Source of the DNA: Brevundimonas bacteroides DSM 4726
GTDB taxonomy: Bacteria > Pseudomonadota > Alphaproteobacteria > Caulobacterales > Caulobacteraceae
NCBI RefSeq assembly: GCF_000701445.1
Contig: NZ_JNIX01000002.1
Coordinates: forward strand, 52,853 to 116,852
DNA length: 64,000 nucleotides
Direction of reading: 5' to 3'
How positions within the stretch are numbered: the stretch's first letter is position 1; each line of letters opens with the position of its first letter. Below the pieces are notes generated by a model, which made no database searches, was not told the origin of the DNA, and was given only the letters and a program-made list of their open reading frames with translations. A program made the position numbers and the translations under genes. Shown here piece after piece: positions 54,894 through 64,000 of this stretch.

Positions 54894-56174
54894 ATGCTCT
54901 ACGCGCTTCACGAGCTCGCCTATTCCTCGGCGCAGCCTTTCCGGATCGGGGCCCAGTTCGCCCGGCGGTTCTGGACGTCCCCCTTCAACCCGGCGTCGCA
55001 GACGGCGATAGGGCGCACGGCCTACGCCTCGGCCGAGGTGTTCGAGAGCATGACCCGTCGCTACGGCAAGCCGGCCTGGGGGCTGGAGGTCATCAATGTC
55101 GACGGCCATCCGGTTCGCACCACCGAACAGGTCATCTGGCAAAGCCCCTGGGTGCGCCTGCTGCGCTTCGCTCGTAATGTCGGCGACCTGAAGCGTGCGA
55201 GAAAGCCCGTCGCGGCGCCCAGCGTCCTGATCGTGGCGCCGCTGTCGGGACACTACGCCACCCTGCTGCGTGGCACGGTCGAGACCTTCCTTCAGGACCA
55301 CGACGTCTATGTTACCGACTGGGTCAACGCCCGTCAGGTGCCGATGCTGGAAGGCCGATTCGACTTTCACGACTACATCGATCACGTGCGTGAGATGCTG
55401 GCCCAGATCGGCCCGCGCGCCCACGTCGTCGGGGTTTGCCAGCCGGGGCCGCCGGTTCTGGCCGCCGCCGCGGTGATGGCGGCCGAGAACGATCCGAACC
55501 GGCCCGCGTCGATGACCTTCATGGGCTCGCCGATCGACGCGCGTCTGTCGCCGACGGTGACGAACCAGCTGGCCGAGGCCAAGCCCTTCACCTGGTTCCA
55601 GTCGAACATGATCCACACCGTGCCCTGGCCCTATCCGGGGTTCGGGCGCGAGGTCTATCCGGGCTTCGTGCAGCTCTACAGCTTCATGTCGATGAACGAG
55701 CAGCGCCACACCGACGCCCACTGGGACTATTTCACCAGCCTGGTAAAAGGCGACGGCGACGGGGTCGAGAAGCACGAGCAGTTCTACGACGAATATCTGT
55801 CGGTGCTGGACTTGACCGAGGAGTTCTATCTCCAAACCATCGACATCGTTTTCCAGCAGCACCTTCTGCCGCGCGGCCTGCTCGAGCATCGCGGCCAGCG
55901 CGTCGATCTGACGAAGATCACCGACATCGGCCTGATGACGGTCGAGGGCGAAAAGGACGACATTTCAGGCGTCGGCCAGACCCAGGCGGCGCATGGCCTG
56001 TGTGTGAACATTCCCGACGACCGCCGGGTGCTTTACGTCCAGCCCGAGGTCGGCCACTACGGCGTCTTCAACGGGCGGCGGTTCCGCGAGGAGATCTACC
56101 CCCGCGCCCGGGACTTCATCGCCGCCAATGAAAAACTCTGCGCCGTACCGAACCGGTCAGCGACTGCCGCTTGA
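54894..56174 (+). CDS. phaZ: Intracellular polyhydroxyalkanoate depolymerase
   Basis: A 426-aa PhaZ-type enzyme that releases 3-hydroxybutyrate from native storage granules. The nucleophile motif is VVGVCQPGPPVLAAAAVMAA, with Cys rather than Ser, as in the Ralstonia PhaZ1 family. LLRGTVETFLQDHDVYVTDWVNARQVP, HTVPWPYPGFGREVYPGFVQL, and QPEVGHYGVFNGRRFREEIYP (catalytic His) follow. ATG 54894 begins MLYALHELAYSSAQPFR. It works with phaB (19.3 kb). The end overlaps the next gene by 47 bp. Confidence 0.94.
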   Translation: MLYALHELAYSSAQPFRIGAQFARRFWTSPFNPASQTAIGRTAYASAEVFESMTRRYGKPAWGLEVINVDGHPVRTTEQVIWQSPWVRLLRFARNVGDLKRARKPVAAPSVLIVAPLSGHYATLLRGTVETFLQDHDVYVTDWVNARQVPMLEGRFDFHDYIDHVREMLAQIGPRAHVVGVCQPGPPVLAAAAVMAAENDPNRPASMTFMGSPIDARLSPTVTNQLAEAKPFTWFQSNMIHTVPWPYPGFGREVYPGFVQLYSFMSMNEQRHTDAHWDYFTSLVKGDGDGVEKHEQFYDEYLSVLDLTEEFYLQTIDIVFQQHLLPRGLLEHRGQRVDLTKITDIGLMTVEGEKDDISGVGQTQAAHGLCVNIPDDRRVLYVQPEVGHYGVFNGRRFREEIYPRARDFIAANEKLCAVPNRSATAA

Positions 56175-56853
56175 GGGCGGCGGCGCCCTAAGGCTCAGCG
56201 TCAACCCGCGCGCGCGACGCATCTCCGTCCGCATCGACGGGAGGCGCGGCGAGGCCGTGGCCGTGGCCCCGTCCGAGCGGCGGCTGGCCGATGCGGTTGC
56301 CTTCGCCCGGTCCAAGTCAGACTGGATCGCCGAGCGGCTGTCCGCCCGCCCGGCCGGAGCGGCGCTGGAGCCCGGGGCGGTGATTCCGGTGGAAGGTCGG
56401 CCGGTGCGCCTCGAAGCGACCAGCGGCACAGGTGCGGCGCGCCTGGTCGAAGGCCCCGATGGCGCGCGCATTCTTTCGGGCGGTGACGGCGAGGCCTTTT
56501 CGCGCCGCGTGTTGAACCTGCTGAAGCGGCTCGCGCGCCAGCGGCTGTCGGAGCGCACAGAGGTCCATCGCAGGGCTCTGGGACAAGGCTCGGTCACCAT
56601 CGCCATCAACGACGCCGGCACGCGCTGGGGCTCCTGCACGCCCCGGACGCGCTCGATCCGCTATTCCTGGCGGGTGATCCTGGCTCCGCCCGCGATCCTC
56701 GACTACCTCGCCGCGCACGAGGTGGCCCATCTGGTCCACGCCGACCACAGCCCGGCCTATTGGTCCGTGGTGCGCGGCCTGATCGGCGACCACCGGCCTC
56801 ACCGCGCCTGGCTGCGCGCCAACGGCGCGGCGCTCCACGCGGTTGGACGCTAG
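56128..56853 (+). CDS. YgjP-like M48/SprT-family metalloprotein
   Basis: A 241-aa protein of the YgjP (DUF45) family. The zinc motif is AAHEVAHLVHADHSPAYW (HExxH with a downstream His) and the family signature RWGSCTPRTRSIRYSWRVIL precedes it. The N-terminal strand region is RRISVRIDGRRGEAVAVAP. Related YgjP proteins have UTP pyrophosphatase activity; proteolysis is not shown. It starts inside the last 47 bp of phaZ in another frame, so it is probably translated from the phaZ mRNA. Confidence 0.85.
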   Translation: MKNSAPYRTGQRLPLEGGGALRLSVNPRARRISVRIDGRRGEAVAVAPSERRLADAVAFARSKSDWIAERLSARPAGAALEPGAVIPVEGRPVRLEATSGTGAARLVEGPDGARILSGGDGEAFSRRVLNLLKRLARQRLSERTEVHRRALGQGSVTIAINDAGTRWGSCTPRTRSIRYSWRVILAPPAILDYLAAHEVAHLVHADHSPAYWSVVRGLIGDHRPHRAWLRANGAALHAVGR

Positions 56854-56857
56854 CAGC

Positions 56858-56880
56858 CCTTCTCCTCTTGCGGGAGAAGG
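56858..56880. terminator. Hairpin between convergent genes, copy of a dispersed repeat
   Basis: CCTTCTCC (56858-56865) pairs with GGAGAAGG (56873-56880). The same hairpin is in both arms of the rpmH-rnpA repeat. It lies between the YgjP-like gene and the convergent PBP1A gene and may act as a bidirectional terminator, without a T-run. Confidence 0.55.
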
Positions 56881-56883
56881 AGC

Positions 56884-58998
56884 CTAGAAGAACAGTGGGT
56901 CGCGCTCGCGTTCCCGGGGCTGGGCCGGTTCCGGGTTCTGGGCCGGAGGGTCCTCGCGGCGGCGCGAATCCTCCGTCCGGCGGGGCTCGACGGGCGTCGC
57001 CGGACGCGGATTGTTCTCGACCGGCGCCGTCGGGTCGTAGGGTTCGCCAGCCTCCATATCCACGCCGTCGATGACGCGGCTGTCGCCGAAGGGGTCCTCG
57101 ATCGAGTTCATCAGGTCGCCGACAGGATCGGGCGCGACCCAGCCCTCGGGCATGGGCGGACCATCCGGAATGTCCGGAGCGTTCAGGCGCGGAAGCGCCG
57201 CCTCCATAAAGCCGCGCCAGATGGCGGCGGGCGAGGAGCCGCCGGTCACGCCGCGCATGGCGGTGTTGTCGTCCTTGCCGACCCAGACGGCGGTGACGAA
57301 GCCGCCCGTATAGCCGACGAACCAGGCGTCCTTGTAATCCGACGTCGTGCCCGTCTTGCCCGCCAGGTCGCGGCCGGGAATGGCCACGGCCTGGGCCGTG
57401 CCGCGCGTGACCACGCCGCGCAGCATCTGATTCATGTAGTAGAGCGGCGGGTTGTTGATGGCCTGGCCGCCCGCGGCATCGCGCGCGCCGCGCTGATAGA
57501 TTACGCGGCCCTGGGGCGTGCGGATTCGGCTGATGCCATGGGCCTCGACCCGGCGCCCGCCGTTGGCGAAGGCGGCATAGGCATTGGCCATGTCGATGGG
57601 AGAGACCTCGACCGCACCCAGCGCCATCGCGGGCTCCAGCCCGATGCGCGAGCTGATGCCCAGGCGCCGGGCGGCGCGGGCCACACTGTCGCGCCCGATC
57701 TGGTCGGCGACATAGGCGGCGACGGTGTTGGTGGACTGGGCGACCGCGTTGCCCAGCGTCGTCTCGCCGATGAAGTTGCCGGAATAGTTGCGCGGGCTCC
57801 AGTTGCCGATGCGGATCGGCTCGTCGACCACCGGGGTCTCGGGCGTGTAGCCGGCCTCCATCGCCGCCAGATAAACGAAGGGCTTGAAGGCCGAACCGGC
57901 CTGACGCCGCGCATCCACGGCCCGGTTGAACTGGCTGTCGGCGTAGGAGGCCCCGCCGATCATGGCCCGCACCCGACCGTCGCCGTCCAGAGCGACCAGC
58001 GCAGCCTGCTCGACGCCGCGCGAGGCGTCGCGCTCCAGGATGCGGCGGACGTTGCGCTCGGCCGACGTCTGCAACGTCAGGTCCAGCGTCGTCTCGACGA
58101 TCAGGTCCTCGGTCGGCTCGCCGACCAGACCGCGGATTTCCTGATCCAGCCAGTCGATGAAGTATTGTGCGTGCTGGGTCGCCAGGGTGCGTGACACCCG
58201 CACGGGCTCCAGCACGGCGGCGGCGCGCTGTTCCGGCGTGATGACGCCGGCGTCGACCATCTCGTTCAGGACGACGGTGGCGCGGGTCGCGGCCCGCTCG
58301 CTTTCGGAGACGGGGGAATAGCGGCTGGGGGCCTTGAGCAGACCGGCCAGAAGCGCCGCCTCGCCGACCGTCAGCTCACGCGCCGACTTGTCGAAGTAGC
58401 GCTGGGACGCCGCCTCGATGCCATAGGCGCCGGCGCCGAAGTAGACGCGGTTCAGATAAAGCGCGAGGATCTCCTCCTTGGAGAACTTCAGCTCCAGCCA
58501 GACGGCCAGCATCAGCTCCTGCACCTTGCGGCGCATGTTCTGGTCGGGCGTCAGGAACAGGTTCTTGGCCAGCTGCTGGGTCAGCGTCGAGCCGCCCTGG
58601 ACGATGCGGCCCGCGCGCATATTGGCCGCCACGGCCCGCATCATGCCGATGGGGTCGAAGCCGGGGTGCCAGTAGAAGCGGCGGTCCTCGATGGCGATGA
58701 AGGCGGCCGGAACATAGTCCGGCAGGGCCTCCAGATCGGCGGGCGGCGCCTGCTGGGAGCCGCGCGTGGCGATCAGGGCCCCGTTGCGGTCCAGATAGGT
58801 GATCGAGGGCTGGCGATCGACGTCATAGAGCGCCGAGGTGTCGGGCAGTCCGCGCGCGAACACGGCGAAGAAGACCACCAGGAAGATCAGGCCCCAGACG
58901 GCGAGAACCGCCGCCCAGTAGAGCGCGCGCTGAAGCGGCGTCCGGCTCGCCGCCGCGCCGCCGGAACCCTGTCCGCGCCCGAAACCTGGACCCGCCAT
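56884..58998 (-). CDS. Class A penicillin-binding protein 1A
   Basis: A protein of about 704 aa that polymerises and cross-links peptidoglycan. One TM (LYWAAVLAVWGLIFLVVFFAVF) precedes the GT51 glycosyltransferase domain: IEDRRFYWHPGFDPIGMMRA, GGSTLTQQLAKNLFL. The transpeptidase domain has SxxK in GSAFKPFVYLAAM, STN as SQSTNTV-type AQSTNTVAAYVA, and KTGTTSDYKDAWFVGY. A proline-rich tail follows. The start at ATG 58998 is backed by GAGG 6 nt upstream; ATG 59031 is open too. Confidence 0.94.
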   Translation of the reverse strand: MAGPGFGRGQGSGGAAASRTPLQRALYWAAVLAVWGLIFLVVFFAVFARGLPDTSALYDVDRQPSITYLDRNGALIATRGSQQAPPADLEALPDYVPAAFIAIEDRRFYWHPGFDPIGMMRAVAANMRAGRIVQGGSTLTQQLAKNLFLTPDQNMRRKVQELMLAVWLELKFSKEEILALYLNRVYFGAGAYGIEAASQRYFDKSARELTVGEAALLAGLLKAPSRYSPVSESERAATRATVVLNEMVDAGVITPEQRAAAVLEPVRVSRTLATQHAQYFIDWLDQEIRGLVGEPTEDLIVETTLDLTLQTSAERNVRRILERDASRGVEQAALVALDGDGRVRAMIGGASYADSQFNRAVDARRQAGSAFKPFVYLAAMEAGYTPETPVVDEPIRIGNWSPRNYSGNFIGETTLGNAVAQSTNTVAAYVADQIGRDSVARAARRLGISSRIGLEPAMALGAVEVSPIDMANAYAAFANGGRRVEAHGISRIRTPQGRVIYQRGARDAAGGQAINNPPLYYMNQMLRGVVTRGTAQAVAIPGRDLAGKTGTTSDYKDAWFVGYTGGFVTAVWVGKDDNTAMRGVTGGSSPAAIWRGFMEAALPRLNAPDIPDGPPMPEGWVAPDPVGDLMNSIEDPFGDSRVIDGVDMEAGEPYDPTAPVENNPRPATPVEPRRTEDSRRREDPPAQNPEPAQPRERERDPLFF

Positions 58999-59125
58999 AG
59001 ACATCCTCGAAAAGCCCGCCCGGCCGCTCATAGCGCGCCGAACGCCGGTCTGGAACGCCCCACTGTTCTCACGCGAATGTGAAGGTCGTTTCGGCCCAAA
59101 CTAGGGCCGTGAAGTTAACGCCGTT

Positions 59126-59866
59126 TCAGTCGTAATCGACGCCGGTGAGATACAGGCCGTCCGAAGGCGCGACCGGCCCGCAGGCAGCGCGATCCCTGGC
59201 TTCCAGCGCCGCGCGCACGGCGTCGGGCGACCACCGGCCCAAGCCGACTTCGACCAGCGTCCCTGTCATGGACCGCACCTGGCGATGCAGGAAGGAGCGG
59301 GCCTCGAACACCAGCCGCACCTCCTCGCCGATCCGCTCGACGCGCGCGATGTCCAACGTCTTGACCGGCGAGGCCGACTGGCAGGCCACGTCGCGGAAGG
59401 TCGTGAAGTCGTGCTGCCCGATCAGGAAGCCCGCGCCCGCGTTCATGGCCTCGACGTCCAGCGCCCGCTTGACGTGCCAGACCCGGCCCCGATCCAGCGC
59501 CGGTCGGCCCGACCGGTTCAGGATGCGATAGAGATAGCGCCGCCCCGTCGCAGAGAACCGCGCGTGCCAGTCGCCCTCGGCGACCGCGCAGTCGAGCACC
59601 GCAACGGCCTCGTGGACGAGGTGGGCGTTCAGCGCGTTCATGACCGTGGCGGCGGGCCAGTCCTTGTCCAGATCGACGTGGACCACCTGGCCGGTCGCGT
59701 GGACGCCGGTGTCGGTGCGGCCGGCGGCCGCGATGCGGACGCTCTGGCCCGAGAAGGCCGTCACCGCCGCCTCGATCGCGCCCTGAACCGTCGGCTGATC
59801 GACCTGCGTCTGAAAGCCGTTGTAGTCCGAGCCGTCATACTCGACCGTCAGCCGATAGCGCGGCAT
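59126..59866 (-). CDS. truA: tRNA pseudouridine(38-40) synthase
   Basis: A 246-aa enzyme that modifies positions 38-40 of tRNA anticodon stems. The catalytic Asp lies in AAAGRTDTGVHATGQVVHVD near residue 52. RYLYRILNRSGRPAL and FLHRQVRSMTGTLVEVG complete the signature. The start ATG 59866 overlaps the fmt stop (TGATG), so the two tRNA genes are co-translated, an order common in alphaproteobacteria. Confidence 0.96.
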   Translation of the reverse strand: MPRYRLTVEYDGSDYNGFQTQVDQPTVQGAIEAAVTAFSGQSVRIAAAGRTDTGVHATGQVVHVDLDKDWPAATVMNALNAHLVHEAVAVLDCAVAEGDWHARFSATGRRYLYRILNRSGRPALDRGRVWHVKRALDVEAMNAGAGFLIGQHDFTTFRDVACQSASPVKTLDIARVERIGEEVRLVFEARSFLHRQVRSMTGTLVEVGLGRWSPDAVRAALEARDRAACGPVAPSDGLYLTGVDYD

Positions 59867-60795
59867 CAGCCCAGAACCGTGCCCGGCGGCAGGGAAAAGC
59901 CGTTCAAGAACTCGGCCGCGTCCTGCGCCGCCTTGCCGGGCCGCTGCACGCGCAGCAGGCGGACGGCTCCGTCACCCGTGCCGATGCGCAGCTCGCCATC
60001 CAGAACCTCGCCCGGCGCGCCGGACGCCTTCAGACTGACCTGGCTCATCACGGCCTTGATGCGCGTCGGCTGGCCGTCGGGACCCGTGACCTCGAACCAG
60101 GCGCCCGGCGCGGGGGACAGGCCTCGGATGTGGGCGTCGATCTCGGCGGCGGGGCGGGTCCAGTCGATGCGAGCCTCGGCCGGAGTGATCTTCTTGGCAT
60201 AGGTCGGCTCGCCGGCCTGCGGCGTCTCGACCGCCCCGCCGCGCTCGATGGCGGCGAGCGCCCGGGGCCACAACGTCGCGCCGGTCGCGGCCATGCGCTG
60301 GCCGAGCGTCGCGGCGGTGTCGTCGGGCAGGATGGGCAGGACCTCGCTCAGCAGGATCGGCCCCTCGTCCAGACCTTCGGACATGCGCATGATCTGGACG
60401 CCCGTCTGCCGATCGCCCGCCATGATGGCCCGCTGGATCGGCGCGGCGCCCCGCCAGCGCGGCAGGAGCGAGCCGTGCAGGTTGAAGCAGCCCAGACGCG
60501 GCGCCTCCAGCACCTCGCGCTTCAGGATCTGCCCGTAGGCGACGACGCAGGCGGCGTCGAGCTCCAGGCCGGCGAAGTCGGCGATGGCCTCGGGCGACTT
60601 CATGCTCTCGGGCGTGAAGACCGGCAGGCCCATGGTCTCGGCGAAGGCGTGGACCGGCGAGGGCGTCAGCTTCTGGCCTCGACCGCGCGGACGCGGCGGC
60701 TGGGACCAGACGGCGACCACCTCGTGGCCCGAGGCGATCAGCTCGGCCAGCGACGGCACGGCGAAGTCGGGGGTTCCCATGAAGGCGAGGCGCAT
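59866..60795 (-). CDS. fmt: Methionyl-tRNA formyltransferase
   Basis: A 309-aa enzyme that formylates initiator Met-tRNA with 10-formyl-THF. Motifs are [44 protein letters not shown] (catalytic Asn, His region) and [14 protein letters not shown]. The C-terminal OB-like domain includes [25 protein letters not shown]. The def gene, often just upstream, is not seen in this window. Upstream, 35 bp away, is a small membrane protein gene. Confidence 0.96.
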   Translation of the reverse strand: MRLAFMGTPDFAVPSLAELIASGHEVVAVWSQPPRPRGRGQKLTPSPVHAFAETMGLPVFTPESMKSPEAIADFAGLELDAACVVAYGQILKREVLEAPRLGCFNLHGSLLPRWRGAAPIQRAIMAGDRQTGVQIMRMSEGLDEGPILLSEVLPILPDDTAATLGQRMAATGATLWPRALAAIERGGAVETPQAGEPTYAKKITPAEARIDWTRPAAEIDAHIRGLSPAPGAWFEVTGPDGQPTRIKAVMSQVSLKASGAPGEVLDGELRIGTGDGAVRLLRVQRPGKAAQDAAEFLNGFSLPPGTVLG

Positions 60796-60830
60796 CGCGC
60801 CTCTCTAGGGCGTCCGAGGCGCAACGTCGA

Positions 60831-61256
60831 TCAGGCCGTGCTGCCGAAATCCAGGTCCTTGCGGGCCGAGATGATGGTGACGATGAAGCCCGCCAGAACG
60901 TCCAGCATGACCATCGTGGTGATAAGGAAGAAGGTCGAGGTGGCGAAGCCCCGGATCAGCAGGAACTCGACGAGGCAGAAGACGAACAGGATCATCGACA
61001 GCGCGTGGTTGATGATCGCCACCTTCTGGCTCGACGTCGACTTCAAGAGCTCGAAGAACAGCAGGATCAACGACAGGAACAGGATCAGGTCGCCCACGCC
61101 GACCTGCCAGCTCGCGCCCGACGCCATGGGCAGGGAGAACAGCGGCTGGCGCAGCGCTTCGTCGGCCGCCGCCATTCCGCCCCCGCCGATGCCGGACAGC
61201 ACCACGATGTTGTAGAGGATGAACGGAATGATTAGCAGGGGAATGGCGATCAGCAT
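60831..61256 (-). CDS. Conserved small membrane protein
   Basis: A 141-aa protein with four hydrophobic segments: LIAIPLLIIPFILYNIVVLSG, VGDLILFLSLILLFFELL, ALSMILFVFCLVEFLLI and FFLITTMVMLDVLAGFIVTII. The cytoplasmic ends carry a few charged residues (KSTSSQK, ARKDLDFG). I recognise no family with known function. It lies directly upstream of fmt-truA and may be co-transcribed with them. Confidence 0.8.
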   Translation of the reverse strand: MLIAIPLLIIPFILYNIVVLSGIGGGGMAAADEALRQPLFSLPMASGASWQVGVGDLILFLSLILLFFELLKSTSSQKVAIINHALSMILFVFCLVEFLLIRGFATSTFFLITTMVMLDVLAGFIVTIISARKDLDFGSTA

Positions 61257-61351
61257 GGTGCGGTCCTTCTGCGATCAACGGTCCAGCTTGGTAACGGTGA
61301 ATACCCCGGTTCGCTCCCGACGACCACGGGGTTCGCGCGCCACGCGCAGGT

Positions 61352-62083
61352 TCAGTACTCCGTCACCGGCCCCGGCCGGCGCGAGCGGGTCTTGAGCCAC
61401 ATGACGCCCAGGATGTCCGACACCGAAGCCTTCAGCCGCCCCCAGTTGGTGTATTTCGAACGGCCTGTGTCCCGATGCCGGTGGCCGATGGGCAGGTAGC
61501 GGTTCTCATAGCCCTCGCGGATCACCAGCGCCGGCAGGTAGCGGTGGATGTGGTCGAAGTAGGGAAGCCGCAGGAAGACGTCGCGCCGGAAGGCCTTGAG
61601 CCCGCAGCCGGTGTCGTCGGCGTCATCGCCCAGCAGGCGCTTTCTGATGCGGTTGGCCCAGCGCGAGGCCCACAGCTTGGCCTCCGAATCCTGTCGCTTC
61701 TGGCGCACGCCCCCGACCAGGGCGACCTGCGGCGGGGCGGCGATCAGGGCCTCGACCAGTTTCGGCGCGTCCGCCGGCGGGTTCTGCCCATCGCCGTCCA
61801 GCGTCACGACGATCTGCCCGCGCGCTGCCAGCACGCCGGTCCGCACGGCCCGGCTCTGGCCCGCGTTCGTGGCATGACCCAGGACCCGCAGCGTCGGCAG
61901 CTCTACGGTCAGGGCGCGCAGCTCGGCCAGGGTCGAATCCCGGCTTGCGTCATCGACGAAGATGATTTCGTGCGAGCGCCCGGCGAAAGCTGCCGCGATC
62001 TCGCGCGCAAGCGGACCGGCGGCCCCCGCCTCGTCATGGACGGGGACGACGATGGAGATGTCAGGGGCAGCCTCGGCGGTCAT
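61352..62083 (-). CDS. Family 2 glycosyltransferase (polyprenol-phosphate type)
   Basis: A 243-aa GT-A-fold enzyme. SIVVPVHDEAGAAGPLAREIAAAF begins the fold; IIFVDDASRDSTL binds the nucleotide; TLDGDGQNPPADAPKLVEAL carries the metal-binding DxD. DTGCGLKAFRRDVFLRLPYF is typical of dolichol/undecaprenyl-phosphate mannosyl- or glucosyltransferases. No C-terminal TM pair is seen, so it is closer to the DPM1 type. It is divergent from the RTX gene. Confidence 0.9.
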   Translation of the reverse strand: MTAEAAPDISIVVPVHDEAGAAGPLAREIAAAFAGRSHEIIFVDDASRDSTLAELRALTVELPTLRVLGHATNAGQSRAVRTGVLAARGQIVVTLDGDGQNPPADAPKLVEALIAAPPQVALVGGVRQKRQDSEAKLWASRWANRIRKRLLGDDADDTGCGLKAFRRDVFLRLPYFDHIHRYLPALVIREGYENRYLPIGHRHRDTGRSKYTNWGRLKASVSDILGVMWLKTRSRRPGPVTEY

Positions 62084-62130
62084 GTCTGCTGTCTAGCCGC
62101 AAAGGGGGGCCGGACGCCACGGTCAGCCGC

Positions 62131-62150
62131 TGTGTCCGGTGGTGGACACA
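62131..62150. promoter_or_regulatory. Operator-like palindrome upstream of the RTX gene
   Basis: TGTGTCC-GGTGGT-GGACACA is a perfect 7-6-7 inverted repeat between the glycosyltransferase and RTX genes, 73 bp before the RTX start. It could bind a dimeric regulator of either divergent gene. Confidence 0.5.
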
Positions 62151-62222
62151 ACACAATCTTGAGGTAGCTTGGCCGTTCAGCGCCGCCGCTGCCTCCCTGT
62201 CCCCGTCGCCACGAGACGACCC

Positions 62223-64000
62223 ATGGCCAACCTGGATTTCCGCACCGCCACGCAAACGCAAGCCACCGCCTACACGGGCGACGGCTCCGGCACAGACATC
62301 ATCTTCTTCTCGTCAGGGACGGCGACGGGGACGGTCATCACGGTGAACCCGGCGCTGGGCGCGGATCCCGAGACGATCACCATCGCCAACCCGGGGACGG
62401 GCACGACGTCGCTGAACTTCAGCCGCGCCGCTGTTTCGGGCGTGAACTCCTTCCAGTTCGCAGACGGCTCGATCCTGATCTATGGCCTGAACAGCTCCGA
62501 GAGCCTGGACGGCGACGCCTTCGCCGACCTGCTGTTCGGCAACGACGGCGACGACATCATCACCGGCAACAACGGTGACGACCAGATCTTTGGCGGCAAC
62601 GGCGCCGACTCGCTGCTCGGCGGCGAAGGCTCCGACCTGCTGCAGGGCAACGCCGGCAACGACACCCAGAATGGCGGGAACGGCGCCGACTTCATCTTCG
62701 GCGGTCAGGGCGTCGACGTTCTGGACGGCGGCAACGGCAACGATTTCATCCAAGGCAATCTCGGCAACGACACAATCACGTCTGGCAACGGTGCCGACAC
62801 TTTGGTCGGCGGCCAGGGGAACGACTTCCTGAACGGTGGTAACGACAACGACCTGCTGCTTGGAGACCTCGGGAACGACGCCCTTACGGGCGGCGAGGGC
62901 GACGACGTCATCAACGGCGGCGACGGCAACGACATCGTCAACCAGGACAACGGGACCGGCGAAAACGGCAACGACAACATCAACGGCGGCAATGGCAACG
63001 ACTCGATCGGGGCAGGCAACGGTAACGACGTCCTGAACGGCGACAACGGCGACGACGTCCTGGTCGGCAATAACGGCAACGACACGATCAACGGCGGCGA
63101 CGGCAACGACACCATGGGCATTGCCTTCGGTGCAGGTTCCACCGACGACGGTGATGACGTCATGGATGGCGGAAACGGCAACGACTCCATCCATGCCTCG
63201 AACGGGGCCGACACGATGTTCGGTGGAAACGGCGAAGACACTATCGACGGTGGCGAAGGCAACGATGGCCTGCTGCAGGGCGGTCAGGGCAACGACACGG
63301 TCAGAGGCGGTAACGGCGACGACTTCATCTTCGGTGGCCAGGGCAATGACGTCCTGAACGGAGACGGCGGCAATGACTTCCTCCAAGGCAACCTCGGCAA
63401 TGACACCGTGAATGGCGGGGCCGGCAACGACACCGTGATCGGTGGCCAGGGCGACGATCTGCTGACGAGTTCGTCCGGCGATGATCTGTTGTTCGGCGAT
63501 CTGGGCCAGGACAGCGTGTATGGCGATGGCGGCAACGACACCCTGACCGGCGGCGCAGACACTGACTTGCTGGACGGCGGGACTGGCAACGATGTGCTGC
63601 TGGGCGGCGACGGTGGCGATCTGCTGCTGGGCGACGCAGGCAACGACCAGATCAACGGCGAAGCCGGCAATGACACCATCGGCGGCGGCGATGGCAACGA
63701 CACCATCGGCGGTGACGCCGGTAATGACGACATCGACGCCAACGACGGCAACAACGTCGTCAATGGCGGCGACGGTCAGGACACGCTCATTGCGGGCACC
63801 GGCAACGATGTGATCGACGGCGGTGACGGCAACGACACGATCGACGGCGCGAGCGGCAACAACACCCTGACGGGTGGAGCCGGCAACGACACCATCACGT
63901 CCAGCTCGGGCAACGACGTGGTCTCGGGTGGTGACGGCGAAGACACCATCAACGCCGGCGCGGGGGCCAACAACCTCGCGGGCGGGGCCGGAAACGACAG
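62223..64000 (+). CDS. RTX-type calcium-binding protein (cut by window edge)
   Basis: At least 592 residues with no stop before the edge. The first 100 residues are non-repetitive ([20 protein letters not shown]) and without a signal peptide. From there on the protein consists of nonapeptide RTX repeats GGxGxDxLx (for example [20 protein letters not shown]), which bind calcium outside the cell as a parallel beta roll. Such proteins leave by a type I secretion system with a C-terminal signal, which is beyond the window. A segment near 62640-62800 is repeated 633 bp later. S-layer protein, adhesin or enzyme are all possible. Confidence 0.92.
   Translation, partial: MANLDFRTATQTQATAYTGDGSGTDIIFFSSGTATGTVITVNPALGADPETITIANPGTGTTSLNFSRAAVSGVNSFQFADGSILIYGLNSSESLDGDAFADLLFGNDGDDIITGNNGDDQIFGGNGADSLLGGEGSDLLQGNAGNDTQNGGNGADFIFGGQGVDVLDGGNGNDFIQGNLGNDTITSGNGADTLVGGQGNDFLNGGNDNDLLLGDLGNDALTGGEGDDVINGGDGNDIVNQDNGTGENGNDNINGGNGNDSIGAGNGNDVLNGDNGDDVLVGNNGNDTINGGDGNDTMGIAFGAGSTDDGDDVMDGGNGNDSIHASNGADTMFGGNGEDTIDGGEGNDGLLQGGQGNDTVRGGNGDDFIFGGQGNDVLNGDGGNDFLQGNLGNDTVNGGAGNDTVIGGQGDDLLTSSSGDDLLFGDLGQDSVYGDGGNDTLTGGADTDLLDGGTGNDVLLGGDGGDLLLGDAGNDQINGEAGNDTIGGGDGNDTIGGDAGNDDIDANDGNNVVNGGDGQDTLIAGTGNDVIDGGDGNDTIDGASGNNTLTGGAGNDTITSSSGNDVVSGGDGEDTINAGAGANNLAGGAGND

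Noticed and set aside
62313..63386. Val-rich minus-strand ORF opposite the RTX gene
   Set aside because: Complement of the GGxGxD codon repeat; its apparent repeats mirror the RTX repeats.
62500..64000. DNA repeats that could suggest a CRISPR array
   Set aside because: They are in-frame, degenerate 27-bp units of RTX nonapeptides, without unique spacers of constant length.

Overview
The window is a dense, GC-rich stretch of ordinary chromosome from an alphaproteobacterium. It most probably comes from a Caulobacterales member close to Brevundimonas or Caulobacter. The support is a DivL-type kinase with tyrosine in place of the phospho-accepting histidine, MmcB preceded by a GTTC-N7-GTTC LexA box, DUF2794 and DUF4908-like proteins, polyhydroxyalkanoate enzymes and an RTX-type exported protein. 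I recognise 67 protein genes, two of them cut by the window edges. I found no tRNA, rRNA, insertion sequence, prophage or CRISPR array.

Left part (1-16 kb). A minus-strand run rsmC-like > rsuA > trpF > trpB leaves the window at the left edge. Next come a DUF72 protein, a zinc alcohol dehydrogenase, malate dehydrogenase, a SIMPL protein, a HIT protein and tryptophan 2,3-dioxygenase. The minus-strand group thpR > GNAT > lipocalin > mmcB carries an SOS operator just before mmcB. A Bax-inhibitor-1-like membrane protein ends at a textbook terminator. purH has a long structured leader that resembles a ZTP riboswitch followed by a terminator. A 217-bp element with perfect 37-bp inverted ends separates purH from dapF.

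Middle (16-34 kb). This part holds a potassium channel, a YidB-like protein, an entericidin-like lipoprotein and an orphan acetolactate-synthase-like enzyme. A minus-strand series follows: zapE, a YbjN-like protein, phaB and a DUF4908-like gene. Then come asd, rarD, a serine hydrolase with a flavoprotein, and a GreA-like factor. The run gpmA > short RibD-like deaminase > two overlapping pentapeptide-repeat genes is followed by a phosphomannomutase/phosphoglucomutase and a VTT-domain protein with a histidine kinase.

Translation and envelope block (34-50 kb). rpmH-rnpA-yidC-engB starts from a near-consensus sigma-70 promoter. prfA follows, then hsp20 with a heat-shock promoter and a ROSE-like RNA thermometer. 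Two tandem exported methyltransferase-like proteins are coupled to a lysophospholipase-like hydrolase. Next are an inositol-monophosphatase-family enzyme, a Trm112-like protein and a UbiH-type hydroxylase. The minus-strand series nadD > rsfS > rlmH > envC > ctpA links NAD synthesis, ribosome maturation and cell-wall remodelling.

Right part (50-64 kb). obgE lies divergent to divL. A PHA depolymerase overlaps a YgjP-like metalloprotein gene. A class A penicillin-binding protein follows, then fmt > truA, a small membrane protein and a glycosyltransferase. A long glycine/aspartate-rich RTX protein runs off the right edge and has an operator-like palindrome upstream.
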